A stretch of 64,000 nt of DNA from Saxidomus purpurata (GCA_022818135.1 JAFMSR010000002.1:22191999-22255998), one strand, 5' to 3'. Positions 51,210-63,720 are shown, counted from the stretch's first letter. A program made the numbers and translations. Notes: generated by a model from the letters alone, not told the origin.

Positions 51210-54200
51210 ATGACGGTAGGTGTGCGCGGACCTGAGACAGGAGAACATGCCGTTAGTCCAGATGACATCATTGAAAGCATGGGAGGATGCGGACGCTTTC
51301 AAGTGCGCATGAGCGTCATTGTACATTTGATAAAGACGGTCGTCTGCTTCACTTTTACGGGAATGATCATCATTTCTGCAACGCCGCCATGGTGGTGCAA
51401 AGATCATCTGATTGAAAACAATTTAACGTCGTGCACCGTACAAGTAAATAAAACAACTGTGAACTATTGTCCATCGAAGTCATGCAACAATTGGGGAAAT
51501 TTGGACTGTCAGAAATTCGGTTTTGATAGTGAATTGAATACTATTGTCAATGAGGTATGATTTTATTTGATTTATTTGTGTCAATAATGGATTTTTAGGG
51601 ACTTTCACTAAATGCCTTGGTAACCCCTTTACAATTCGGAACCCACCTGAAACTACTTTTATTTCATTTATAAAAGCGTTATCAGTGTTATTTAGTAATC
51701 TTGATATTTACGGTTTGTAATAGTTGCAAGCAATTTAACGGCTGTGGCTAACGCGTTCAGCTTGAAAATTTGCTACCATTAACTGCATACGCCGTCACAC
51801 ATGTCAACATTATAAAACACGCCTTTTTTATGGTAAAATCATAATTAAGATAGTATAATTTCATAGCAAGTCTTTAAAGGGACATAAATAGCAATCATTA
51901 TTCAAACAGTTGTAGGATGCGGACGTCATTCGACCGTGTACAAAATACGACCACAATAGAAAAAGAACTTAGAAAATTAAATGCCGATCTTGAACAAAAT
52001 CCAAATTCGGAGGAACTTATTAAAATAACTAAAAAATTGGAATCTGAAATCGAAAATATATACGATATCAAAGCTCGTGGCGCAATGATAAGGTCAAAGG
52101 TTCAGTGGATTGATGATGGCGAGAAAAACTCGAAATATTTTCATTCTTTAGAGAAGTCGAGACACACTAAAAAGGTTCTAAACACTCTTACCGTAGATGG
52201 AAAACGTATCACAAGTTTTAAAGACATAATGAAAGAAGTAGTCAATTTTTACAAGAAACTATACACAAAAAACGATGCTAATAAAATTTTTGAAAATTAT
52301 CTTAATATATCAATTTCCCGAGAATATTGACGGAAGATGAAGCTGATAAATGCGAAGATTCTATAACTATTGAAGAATGAGAGGAAGCTCTTAAAAGTTT
52401 CAAAACTAATAAATCTCCCGGTAATGATGGATTAACAATTGAATTCTATCAGACTTTCTGGAATGACATTAAACATTTACTTGTTGAAAGCTATAATGAA
52501 ACATATAAAGAAAATGAACTTTCCATTACTCTGAAAATAGGAATTATATCATTGCTCTATAAAAAGGTGACCCAGAAAATATAGAAAACTGGAGACCCAT
52601 TTCTTTGCTAAATAATGACTATAAAATACTCACCAAAGTACTCTCAATTCGACTACAGAAGGTCTTACCGTGCATTATCAACAATGATCAGCAAGGCTAT
52701 ATTAAAGGTCTTTTTATAGGTAATAATATCCGGCAAATATCAGACGTAATTGACTTCTGTAAAGAAACGAATGTTTTTGCAGCACTGCTATTTTTAGACT
52801 TTAGGAAGGCATTTGATACGATAGAACTTGACTTCCTGTTCAAAACATTGAAAAAGTTTAACTTCAAACTCATGTTTATCCGTTGGATACAATCAATATA
52901 CAACAATATTTCATCCTGCATTTTGAATAATGGCTGGATTTCTGAAAACTTCACTCTAACAAGTGGGCTACGACAAGGTTGTTGCATTTCCTCTCTACTG
53001 TTTATAATTGTCGCTGAAGTTTTAGCTATTTCTATTCGTGAAAATAATGCAATCAAGGGTATCTCAGTTAAATATGATTCTAAAAACATCAATCTCAAGA
53101 TTACACAACTTGCCGATGACACAACTCTTTTTGTGAAAAATGGCGAAGATTTACAAAACGCACTTTCTGCTGTAAGCACATTTGGAAATATTCTGGCGTA
53201 TCTTTAAATTTAAACAAAACAGAGGGTATCAAAATTGTAAATTCAGACCCTAATAAATCTTTAGTGGAGCAGTTAAGTTAAAGCTCTGGGAACGTACTTT
53301 GGAACATCTAAAGAGGAATGTGAGACACTTAACTGGGTCTAAACTCGGGTCTTGCCAAAATCTGATAAATTATGGAAACGAATCTCGCATCTCGGAGCGC
53401 CACCGCTTCCAAAATTTACATACCTAATGCAATCGATATACTTTCCGAACGACATACTTAAAAAACTTAACACTATTTCATTCAACTTTCTTTGGAACGG
53501 AAAACGAGAAAAAATAAAAAGGAATATACAGTACTCATAAATAACCTTGACGAAGGAGGTTTAAATATGATTGACATCGAAAGTTTTGTTATTTCACTTC
53601 AAATAAAATGGGTCAAGTCGTTATTATCAAATGTCTATGCGAATTGGAAAGTAATTCCAAATTACTACTTTAGCAAATTTGGCAAAGATTTCTTAGTCTT
53701 TTACATTAATTTTAGTTCGTTCAGGCATATACCAAAATATTTCCTGTCTCTTCCTAATTTCTATAAGGAACTGTTAAAACATTGGATTTCTTTCAGGAAA
53801 ATTGGAATGAAACAGCCAAAATCATTCTTCGATATTCGAAAAGAAATTCTTTGGGGCAATGAATCAATCCAGCTTAATAACATGGTTCTGTTCTTTCCGA
53901 ACTGGATTAAATCAAATATTTTGTTTGTCAATGACATTGTTGATGAACATGGTGATGTAAGTGAACATATAATTCTTTCAAAATTGGTAAATAGGTCTAA
54001 CTGGATCGCCGAACTGTCACAAATGCGTAAAGCTTTACCTGAAAGATGGAAAACTATATTAAAAAGCAGCGAATCAATTAAAAGTCGTGTTAAAACAAAG
54101 TTAACTGTATTACAATTTCAACCGCATCCGCCAGAAAACTTATCAAACAAAATGATCTATAATACAATTTTGAAGAACAAAGCGGAATAACCATACATTC

Positions 54201-57200
54201 ACTCATTTAGGGAATCTAAGTTTGACGAAAGCATTCCCTGGAATTCAATTTATATTAATATAAAAAAATATCGCGGACAATAGGTACAAACAGTTTCGTT
54301 ATAAACTTATCAACAATATAATTCCAACCGGAGAACATTTATTTAAGTGGAAAATTAAAGATACACCATACTGAAACTTATGCAATGTACATGATACTAT
54401 AGATCACTTATTTGTCTCTTGTAAATATATAACAGCCTTTTGCAGCAGAATAGTTGAAACCTTCAAAGCTCTAGGGATAAACAAACCATTATGCAGTCTA
54501 AGAATAATTGTGATTGGATACAATTTCGAAAACAAAGCCTACAATGAGGTGAACCTAATATTTTCAATTTTGGGTTTTAGTATTTATAAAGCCTACATAC
54601 AGAGTAACATGCGTATGAGCCAAATCAGCATCGTCAGCGCTTTTTTATATGAGCTAAATATAACTAAATAATATTTTGTTCACATAGGAGCAAGTATATA
54701 CTTTCTTAAACGTTTCATAAGTCACTTTTGATGATTCATTTTTCATTTACTACTGGTTAATTTAGTAACTGGCTTAAACAACCACAACTTTTGAATGTAT
54801 TTGTCATTCATGAATGTAAACCTACCTTTGTATACATTTTGAATTATACATGAAGTGCTATGTTTGATGTAAAAAAATATTTTAAATAAAAGAGAAAAAA
54901 AAAGACCAAAAAAAAAAAAAAAAAAAAATACGAGCACAGTAATTATACGGTCTATCGAGGACTTAAGTGTATCATTTTACAGTCAACGTTGCTTTTATAA
55001 ATTTCTGGTAAATGCTATCAATACTTCCCTGAGTAATCCTGATTTCTTTGAATTTCCTTAAAGTCCAAGGATCACTTTGACATCATTGATACAGAAATAT
55101 AAATTGACTGATAGAGTAATGATAAAACCATGATCTATTCACTCTTAAGCAATGTTGACTTATGCTTTTCTTTCGTATTCAAGTCGTTTCTTCACCAAGA
55201 AGAGTTGCCAGAAAACATTTCTTATTTTTTGCATTATCATTGACAAAAATACTGCGCTATATTTCTAACATGTACTTATCGATTTAAAAAGCAAAGTTAT
55301 GAATGTTTTTTGGTACAAATAAGACCATTTCCGCCAGAATGACATCTTTCTTGGTAAAACAGGAGCCATGTTAGACATGGCCATCCCCCCGCCAAGTGCT
55401 CTTTCTATGACCAAGAAATTTGAGGTGAGAGGAATGGATATGGTTAAGTTTCTAATTTAAAAAAAAGTATTTGGCGGGGGATAATTTGGCAAAGGAGATT
55501 TATGGTTCTAGGGCATGAACTTCCTATCATTGTGCTCTATCACTGTATGATGTTTCAAGTACTTCCCGTCAGTACTTTTGAAGTTATGCTACGGACGAGA
55601 TTATGCTCTGTACAAGATAAATCAATAAAAGGAGCCAATAAAAAAAACCAACACAGAGTTATTGTCCTTGGGCACTGCACTTTCCCTGTGTGTCCTCTCT
55701 CATTATTTGCAATTTAAAGGAATTTTCTTCAGTACTTTTAATGTTATGCTCAAGACAAGAAAATTTAATAAAGGGGGATAATTAAAAAAAACTAGGTAAG
55801 GTACAGTTAAGATTCTTAGATACCGCACTTTCCCTCATTTTGCTCTATAACTGTATAAAGTTTCAAGTAATACCCTTCAGTACTTTTGGAGTTAATGCCC
55901 CGGACAAGATAAATCATGAAAATGTAACAAAGGGGGATAATTAAAAAAATAGAGTTATTGTTATTCAGTACTGCACTTTTCCTCATTGTGCTCTATCACT
56001 GTATTAAGTTTCAAGTAATTCCCTTCAGTACTTTTGGACTTATGCTCCGGACATGAAAAATCAAGAAAACGTAATCAAGGGGAGTAATTAAAAAATAATG
56101 CAAAGTAGAGTTATGGTTCTTAAGCACTGTACTTTTCCTTATTGTACTCTATCAATTTATTCAGTTTCAAGTAATTTCCTTCAGTGCTTTTGGAGTTATG
56201 CTCCGGACAAGAAAAATCAAGAAAATGTAACAAAGGGGAATATATAAAAAATAAGGCAAGGTAGAGTTATGGTTCTTGTGCACTGTACTTCCTCTCAATG
56301 TCCTCTGTCTGTGTGTAAAGTTTAAATAAATTCCCACTAATACTTTTGGAGTTATGCTCCGGACAAAAGTTTGACGGACAGACGGACGGACACACGGACC
56401 AAGGCGGGGGATAATAATAGCTACTTGTAATTGCGCTCCTGGGACTTTAAGCTCTTAGGTATTGCTATTAATATGAGAGCTTAAACACCTCCCATATTTA
56501 GAACAAGACTAGTATTAGAACAACATTTTACTAATATATGTACTTATAATGGATAACTTCATGCGATGAACAGTCATATCAAAGCCATCAACCATTTCCG
56601 TTACAGGTTCAAATTCCGTCATATCTGAATATTTCATAAATGCAGGCGATCTTGCCAGGCGATTCTCCTCTTATAGATGCCCGTCAGTCATGAATAATGC
56701 CATTTAGGCACAAGGAGACGTTGATGGAAAGTAAAAAAAAATTAGACTGTGAACATTCATGTCTCATTAGCCACTTTTCCCATTGACCCGTCATTAGAAG
56801 ACTGTTTGAGTAAGGCTGTCTATAAATTGCAGAGAGTAAAATTCCATGTATTCAGACAGTGTTCCAATGGACACAACCAGGATTCGTACTAAACAGAGTT
56901 TTTAGTAGAACAACCTTCAACAACAACACACCTTGGAGAATGTTGCCCAGGACAATGTCAGTGCTATTTTCTAATTTCAGTTCAATCTGGTTTGTGACCT
57001 TGACTACATACCAAGTATCATAAATGTCTTTTCTCTTCTCAGTTCAATCTGGTTTTTGACCTAGACTACATACCAGATATCTTAAATTCCTTTTCTCTTT
57101 TCAGTTCAATCTGGTTTGTGAAAGTGACTACATACCAAGTATCATAAATTCCATACAGATTACCGGCGTTCTTGTAGGGAATGTTGTCGCCGGACAAATC

Positions 57201-60200
57201 GCCGATTTGATTGGAAGGAAGCCTCCATTTTTCACGTCAATATTATTACTTTTCACCTTCAATCTTTTTGGATATTTCTCTGTCAGCTGGGAAATGTTTA
57301 CCGTTGCAAGATTCTTTGCAGGAATGGGAGGTGGATTCTTTCTGACGACCCAGTACTGTCTTTTATCCGAATTTACTCTTGCAAAATGGAGAGTATGGAT
57401 TGTCGGGTTTCCATCTTGGCCTATACAGGCTTGTCTATTTTCGCTCTTGGCTTGGTTACTTCATGACTGGAGATACATACAACTAATGACAGCGTTAATG
57501 ACCGTACCGTGTTTTTTTGCATGGTGGTGAGTAAAGGGTTTTATTTATACGTTACCATAAAGACAATGGACCAAAGCATACTCACTGATTATAAATCTTT
57601 ACGTTAATTTCCAAAACGAACCTGGCGCTCGGCAAATAAAGCAGCAAAAATCCTATTTTGGCTTTATTGTTAATAGAAATAAGTCAAATGTACAACAAAT
57701 CTTTATTACTGAGCTACATGTACAGGCTGCATGTACTGGCTGTTTTTAAAGAGCAGCTATGTAAAGTCTAATGATGAGTTATCAAGTTTTCAATCCCGTG
57801 ACATAGTAAGAAACAACAACAGTGTAAGTAGACGTACATGTATATACAAAGTTAACTGATTATAAACAGTCAAGTATGTGGTTTGCATAATTAGATACAA
57901 ATTAGTCAAGTTTTTCTTATGCTAGCACCGGTAGTGAAGATTGATGTTACTTCTTCTTTTGTCAGTGTAATACCCGAAAGTTTCCGATGGTTCATATCTC
58001 ATGACAAACCAGAGATGGCAGAGGGCATTATACGAACAGTGGCAGAGTTCAACAAACATACTGACTTTGACATAGACAAGGCCTTACAGAAACCGGAGAC
58101 ATTGGAAGACCAGAAATACACTGTATTAGATCTATTCCGAACCAAAAAGATGATAAAAATGACATTTCTCTTATCACTGAACTGGTAAGTTTTCTCTAAT
58201 GATTGATTTGTGCAAAACATTTTACTCCAAACACGAAATTAAAGTCCAAGGATCACTTTCATTTTACTAATATAAAAAATAAATTTACACACATGATAAT
58301 GATATAACCATATTCTTTTTATTCTAAAACAATGTTGACATATGCCTTTCCTTCATATTCAAGTCGTTTCTTCGCGAACACGAATTACAGAAAGCCTTTC
58401 TTACTTTTGCAATATCATTGAAATAAATACTGCCCTATATTTCTAACATTTACTAATCGGTTGGAAATGTTTTGGTACAAATAAAGGCCAATTCCGCCTG
58501 TAAGACATCGCTCTTTGTAACATAAGAGCTACTTGTAATTGTACTCCAGGGACTTAAACGTATTTGATGATTTTAGATGTTTCCAAAGGCTTTGAAAACC
58601 AGAAGACGTATGCTCAAATGGGTACTTTTATTGAAAATTATGTGGAAATCGTAAAGAGTTATAACTACATATATAAGTGGCTGGTCGTTTTGGGCTGCAC
58701 AAAACTTGAAACTATTGCAAGTTTGTTATATTAGACTAAAAGGTCTTAAACAAATTAGAAATTAAGCATTAAGTTTAGTTGAGATGTAAGATAAAAGAAC
58801 CTATAGTTGCTTGTAAGACCTACAGCGCATGCGTATAATTGCTACAGACACATTTATTTTTATTTATAGGATTGCACTAGGTGTTGTTTCGTATGGCATA
58901 GCATTTGGAATTCAGTCATTATCTGGAAATATCTTCTTCAACTTATTTCTGTTCAGCCTAACTGGGATTCCTTGTAAGGCAATTGCCCTGTGGCTGCAGA
59001 ACAGGTAAATTCACCAAAACATGAATATCAAGAACAAATTTGTTTTTAATGAAGATACTTGTGTAGAATATGACTTAAACATTAGCATTAAAACATGTAA
59101 ACCAACACTCAACTGCCGATATATTTATGTGTGGTTCTTATCTTTTGCAGAATTGGGCGGCGGTATACATCGATTCTATGTTTTGCTATCGTTGCGTTTG
59201 GTGGGACAGTGGTTGGCATCGTACAGACATTAGGTTAATTATGCCCACCCACTTGAAATGGGGAGGAGAACTATTCTTTGCCATGGACGTCCGTCTGTCC
59301 GCCCGTCTGTCTGACTGAAAGTTTCCAATAAATACCTGAAGAACCGCTGGTTTTAGGACCAAATTACTTGATAGGCTTATGTGTCAGAAGATCGCTATAT
59401 TTTTAAGAGTCAGTTGGTTAAAAATCAAAGTAACAGTTATCTTAAATTAAAAATGGGTTCTGGTCAATAACTGAAGAACGGTTGGCCATATGACCATATG
59501 ATATAACTTTGTTGGCTTACTGGTCATGACCAGTGGAAGACCCTTTGGTCAGTTTGGTCAAAAATCAAGGTCACGGTGCCCTTCAATGTAAAAATGGTTT
59601 CCTATCACTAACTGAAGAACGGTTCGTCTTAGAACCCTAAAGCTTGATAGGCTTATTGGTAATGATTAGTGGAAGTCGCGTATAAATTGAGGCTACTTAG
59701 TCAAAGGTCAAGATCGCGGTATTTGTAGACTCGTTACGTATGACATACAGAAGACGCCTGTAGAACCCGGTCTCAGTTTGTCAAGGTCAATGTTACGGCG
59801 ACCTTTAATTACAAAAAAAAGTTTTTCGAGCAATAGCGATAGGCCTTTAGGTCATATAACTTTAATTAACTTTGACCAATATTAGTAGATGTCGTACATA
59901 CATTTTGGAGTCCGTCAAAGTTCAACATCACACTGACCTTTAATGAAAATACAGATTGATTCTAATGAATAACTGAAGAACGATTGGCCATAAGATTATA
60001 TAAATAAGTCATTAGTTGACTTATTGTTAATGACAAATAAATGACCGCTTTGATTTTGAGTTGTGTTGATCAAAGGTCACAGTGACGAGAAATTAAGAAA
60101 AACAAATTTTGATCAATAACTAAAGAACGCTTGATCCAAACGTTGAATAATCACTATAGAGTTTGTCAAAGGTCAATGTCAGGTGGAGACATATGTTCTT

Positions 60201-62113
60201 CAGTTGAATTAATTACATGTGGTATATACAAATGTCCAGAATTGCTCGTTAAAATTATTTTGTCTTCGTATGTAGAGATGGAAAGTTATTTATCTAATCC
60301 ATAATAGACAAACATTTATTTCATATATTATGTTGAACTTCTCTATTTTGGAGCTTTCATATAACTATTCAAGTATCGTTTCTAATAGGTGTCTACGCAA
60401 AGAAATGATACACAGACTAAATCATCCATTGTGAATGAAGATCAAATATCATTTTCAAAGATCAACAGTCGGTTTTGTATCTGCTCTATAAGTCTCACAC
60501 TCTAAATGGTGAAAGTAAAAAATATCCCATAACCAATTATTCTTAATGCATCTGAAAATAAAACAGATGTAAGAATTTTAACATTAATTCAACCAATCTT
60601 CCTTTGGTATCAGTGCGGCAAATCACACAATCTTCCTAAAGTATTCTGAGGAGATTATTTTAAATAGATTGTGTGTCACATTATAATGTCTTTGGTGCAA
60701 CTACAATAATAACGTTAACAGTTAATTTTCAATGTGGTATATTTAATATAGATGTGCCTAATAAAGATGAACTTATCAATGCATTCGCACTCATTGCAAA
60801 TATGGGAATATCAACAGCATGGGGATCAGTACAGACAATGACCATAGAAATCTACCCAACAGTTATAAGGTACAGAAGATATTCATGCCACTGAAAACTA
60901 GAATGTTGTAATTAAATTGTATAAAAATACATAAATACTGAGACTTTGCTTACGCTTAACCTTTTTTGTTAATTTTTATTAATTTAATTGCTAGAACTTA
61001 TTTGAAACGTTGCAAAATTCCACTCTATTTTGTCTGCATTAACACAGCAGGGAATCACATGATACCAAAACAATATCTAAACAAGTCTTTGATAAAAGAA
61101 TAGAAAAAAAGCCTTTAGCAATAAATACCTTCATTAAAACTAACCACACAGGTCTCAATCACAGTCATCTTTCGATTTTGCTGAACATTTCAAAAATAAA
61201 TTATTTCAGTGTCTTGAAGTGCTCAGCACAATCGAAAGGTGACTACGATTGAGAACTGTATAATTCTAGAATACTTTTATGTTGCCATATGATAGGCTAC
61301 ATTTTACATTTACAGCTGAAAAACTTTAAAAAAATTATCACATCTTTTACAGAAATATAGGGTTCGGAACATTGAGTGTAGCGGGACGTATTGGTGCTAT
61401 TGTTGGACCGCAGCTGGTTTATGTGGTGAGGATACCATGTAGAATTCATGATTTCTAGGATATATGAGTTTAGATTTCTAGTTCAGAGTGCATTGTATTA
61501 AACTTGTTATTCCATTCTCAATTATGGTATATAACCAAACCCTGGTGGAAAAAGAGCTCTGTGGGCAAAATCTGTGAAACTGAGATATGATTCGTGTGTT
61601 TATGCTATTCACGAGTATAAACACATCAAATAACAATAATTATCTATTCAATCTATTCATACCTACCATTATTCCTTTTAAAAGTATATCTACATAATTT
61701 ATATATATAATTCCTTCGAGTGTGATAAGATGTGTTTATAATAATTGTCTTTAACGTATTTTCAGAATACATACCGGCCGGGACTTCTATATTTTGTGTG
61801 CGCAGGGATATCTATCATCTGCATTTTCGGACTATTTTTCTTGCCTGAAACAATGGATAGGAACCTAAACGACAAGATTAAACAAGTATTAGGTTCAGAA
61901 GTCGCCCTCTCAACGTCCGATACCAAAAGCAAAGGACCAGAGAAGGATGATAAAGAAAATCAATATGAGAATAGTAAAAAAGAACCAAGTTGCTTGAAAG
62001 TCAAAGCCCAACTTGTTTCAATGGATGTGACTTACCTTCCAAATCAGTTATTTTCAAAGAAGAGGAGCAACACACATGTCAACTCAATTCAACTTGAGAC
62101 TACACATCTATGA
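51210..62113 (+). CDS. Gene C: SLC22-like organic ion/carnitine transporter, 8 coding exons
   Basis: Coding exons: 51210-51554, 57105-57526, 57966-58184, 58870-59004, 59151-59233, 60752-60869, 61353-61425, 61766-62113. They sum to 1743 nt, giving 580 aa, with the same phases as genes A and B. Seen: GGCGRFQ, loop sequons (NLTSC, NKTTV), GQIADLIGRK (145-154), PESFRW (259-264), TM11 Arg453, LPET (491-494) and a long hydrophilic tail. The tail ends in Thr-His-Leu, which fits a class I PDZ ligand (S/T-x-hydrophobic), a motif known on several mammalian SLC22 carriers; A and B lack it. Intron 1 is 5.55 kb and holds a LINE and nested repeats. The exon 2 acceptor region is triplicated, and only the third acceptor (exon from 57105) gives an open frame. 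AATAAA at 62418 could be the polyadenylation signal. Acceptor to ATG is 5 nt, so a 5'UTR intron is likely. Confidence 0.9.
51905..54929 (+). mobile_element. Tx1/L1-like LINE fragment with poly-A tail, in intron 1 of gene C
   Basis: Plus-strand frames show KARGAMIRSKVQWIDDGEKN (about 52065-52130), typical of the linker before the RT in L1/Tx1-type elements. The RT follows: KSPGNDGLTIEFYQ (52410), ENWRPISLLNNDYK (52585), FLDFRKAFDTIE (52790) and LRQGCCISSLLFI (52965). The catalytic box is LADDTTLF (53110), with Leu in place of the usual Tyr. The C-terminal frame has FLWNGKRE (53495) and a CNLC...DHLFVSC finger near 54375-54420. Stops and frameshifts at about 52327, 52380, 53207 and 53540 kill it. 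It ends in an A-run at 54908-54928. It is 5'-truncated and in the same orientation as gene C. No clear target-site duplication was found. Confidence 0.88.
55062..56450 (+). repeat. Dispersed ~330-bp repeat, copy 2, split by a nested element
   Basis: It begins at AAGTCCAAGGATCACTTTGA. The copy breaks at about 55366 (GGAGC) and resumes at about 56422 (TACTTGTAATTGCGCTCCTG). The intact copy at 58241 shows these parts adjacent. Intron 1 of gene C. Confidence 0.75.
55367..56421. mobile_element. Nested element with CCCCCGCC ends and six units of about 155 bp
   Basis: It starts CCATCCCCCCGCCAAG near 55381 and ends CAAGGCGGGGGATAATAATAG at about 56400-56420, giving inverted CCCCCGCC ends. Inside, ACTTTTGGAGTTATGCTCCG-like sequence recurs at about 55574, 55732, 55880, 56028, 56184 and 56342. 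GACAGACGGACGGACACACG precedes the end. A 3-bp AGC may be duplicated at the borders. No ORF, so it must be non-autonomous. Confidence 0.6.
56963..57152 (+). repeat. 62-bp unit x3 duplicating the intron 1/exon 2 boundary of gene C
   Basis: The exon start TTCAATCTGG occurs at 56981, 57043 and 57105, exactly 62 nt apart, each directly after a pyrimidine tract plus CAG. The unit is about 14 nt of intron end plus 48 nt of exon start. The first two copies run into in-frame stops if used as acceptors. The third continues into the conserved transporter sequence. Confidence 0.9.
58241..58560 (+). repeat. Dispersed ~330-bp repeat, copy 3, in intron 3 of gene C
   Basis: It runs from AAAGTCCAAGGATCACTTTC to TGTACTCCAGGGACTT, uninterrupted. 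It serves as the reference for the split copy at 55062. Confidence 0.75.
59240..60190. repeat. Tandem-array repeat filling intron 5 of gene C
   Basis: It begins only about 6 nt after the exon 5 donor with ATGCCCACCCACTTG, then GTCCGTCTGTCCGCCCGTCT. About six diverged units follow with 'aactgaagaacggttggcc' and 'ggtcaaaaatcaaggtcac' motifs. No ORF. Confidence 0.65.
61148..61259. repeat. Foldback in intron 6 of gene C
   Basis: Arms of about 41 bp pair with few mismatches: CTCAATCACAGTCATCTTTC against GAAAGGTGACTACGATTGAG. A spacer of about 30 nt separates them. In the transcript of gene C it would form a strong hairpin. Confidence 0.85.
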
Positions 62114-62417
62114 ATTGCAGAGAATTCTTTTTGATTTCATTTCACTGCCAAGATCGAACAAAGCACGTATGAGAGCGAGAATCCAATTATCAGTAAAGGT
62201 TCCCATTTACAGCCAGTATTAATTATTATGTGGTATGTAATGGAAGCTTATGTATTCACTACTGCATCCACATAGAATTTTCATATAGTCCAAAGAAAGA
62301 ATAAAACCAGGCCCGAGAAATTTGTTCTTTATAGCCAGAATTTCGCTATATCCGGAGTCGGTATATACGGACTTTACTGTATACCTTTGTAATATTATCA
62401 CATATATTCTCTTCTTA

Positions 62418-62423
62418 AATAAA
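62418..62423 (+). promoter_or_regulatory. Putative polyadenylation signal of gene C
   Basis: AATAAA lies 305 nt after the stop codon of gene C. It is the first canonical signal I see downstream in this orientation. The assignment is by position only. Confidence 0.4.
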
Positions 62424-63720
62424 AGAAATAGAACATGAATATCTCTGATATCCTTTAAATAACATAAGTACGTAGAAATCCAGACATGTTTTTATCTGTG
62501 ACAGGCCATTTTAACGCCCAAAATAAAGACTTCAAACAGCAAAAAAGCCTTCTCCAAAAGGCCAAACTTCTTCTGGATTAATGACTTCTTGATTAATGAT
62601 TTCGTTGTCTTGTTCTTCAAAATTTTAAATTTACCCCATAAAGTATTTATGTATGAGATACAACGACGAGCCATCAATCCCTGTAGTAAAAGTTGAGCTA
62701 GTAAAATTCAAAACTATAACTATGCTTACAAGATCTGTTCGTTAATGAAATTTGTTAGGGCCATAGGTAACGAACCAAAGGGTCCAGAATTTCATTTTCC
62801 CGAGTGGTGCATACGTCTGTAAGTCATTGTTTTGTTTAACAGCTGCAGAATGATAACAAAGTTCAATTACTTTGCAAGCTTGACACTGACGGTCAAGTGC
62901 ATTTTCATTTATAAGTGCAATAACAAAAACATAAACAAACATTACCACTGTTACATCACTGATGTCTACGTCTCTGGCTACAGTGGCATGGTCGTATCCA
63001 TTGTATTTTCCTTGTAAATCACGTGTCCAAGTATACATTCAAGTACATAATACTCGTGAGCAATTTTGCTACCGTTCTTAATCTTACTTTCTTGAGTGTT
63101 ATGTTAAAAAGTGACATATAAAGTAAGGGATTCTTGACAATATCAAACACTTCCGATTACAGTTTTTTTTATCAAAATGAACAATACAAATAAGGAAATG
63201 ACAAGATAAAATTAACAGTATATTAACTTAATACAAGTCTACAATTTCTTGTCTTTAACTATACATCGAACAGCTGTATCTTATTCTCAATATCAAGAAG
63301 TAGACAAGTTAAATTGAATCCTTTCCCAATGAGACATATATGTATAGTTTTATGTATGTAATAAAAAGAAACGTCAATTTCTGTACTAAAATGTGATTAA
63401 AGTAAAAAAAAAAATCTGTGTATATTTTTAGAAAAAAAAATTAATTATATATTCTTAGAACAGAAAATCTGTTTTAAAAATTTTCAAATGCATTCATATT
63501 TCAATATCTTTAATCTGTAAAGTTTGTTTTTTCGAAAATTCATAACGATTTAACTGACCACCGGTTCAAGTTCGATAACAATGCCTCTTAAGTGAGTGAT
63601 ATAGACCTGGGTCTATCTATTTTCTCAACAAACAGATTCTCGTGACCGCGGCTTTAACAAATATAATTAGGATGAATCGGTTACTTTGCATTGACCACAG
63701 CCTTTTTTATATGTTTCACT
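62424..63720. other. Intergenic between gene C and the gene D fragment
   Basis: AT-rich; no gene seen. The 98-codon minus frame 63038-62742 has no recognisable domain. Confidence 0.45.

Noticed and set aside
51284..51925. Identical 12-mer (AGGATGCGGACG) in gene C exon 1 and at the LINE 5' edge
   Set aside because: Suggestive of microhomology at insertion, but a single 12-base match is too little and the flanks do not align.
52697..53179. 160-codon minus-strand open frame
   Set aside because: It lies exactly opposite the reverse transcriptase of the Tx1/L1-like LINE and has no domain of its own.
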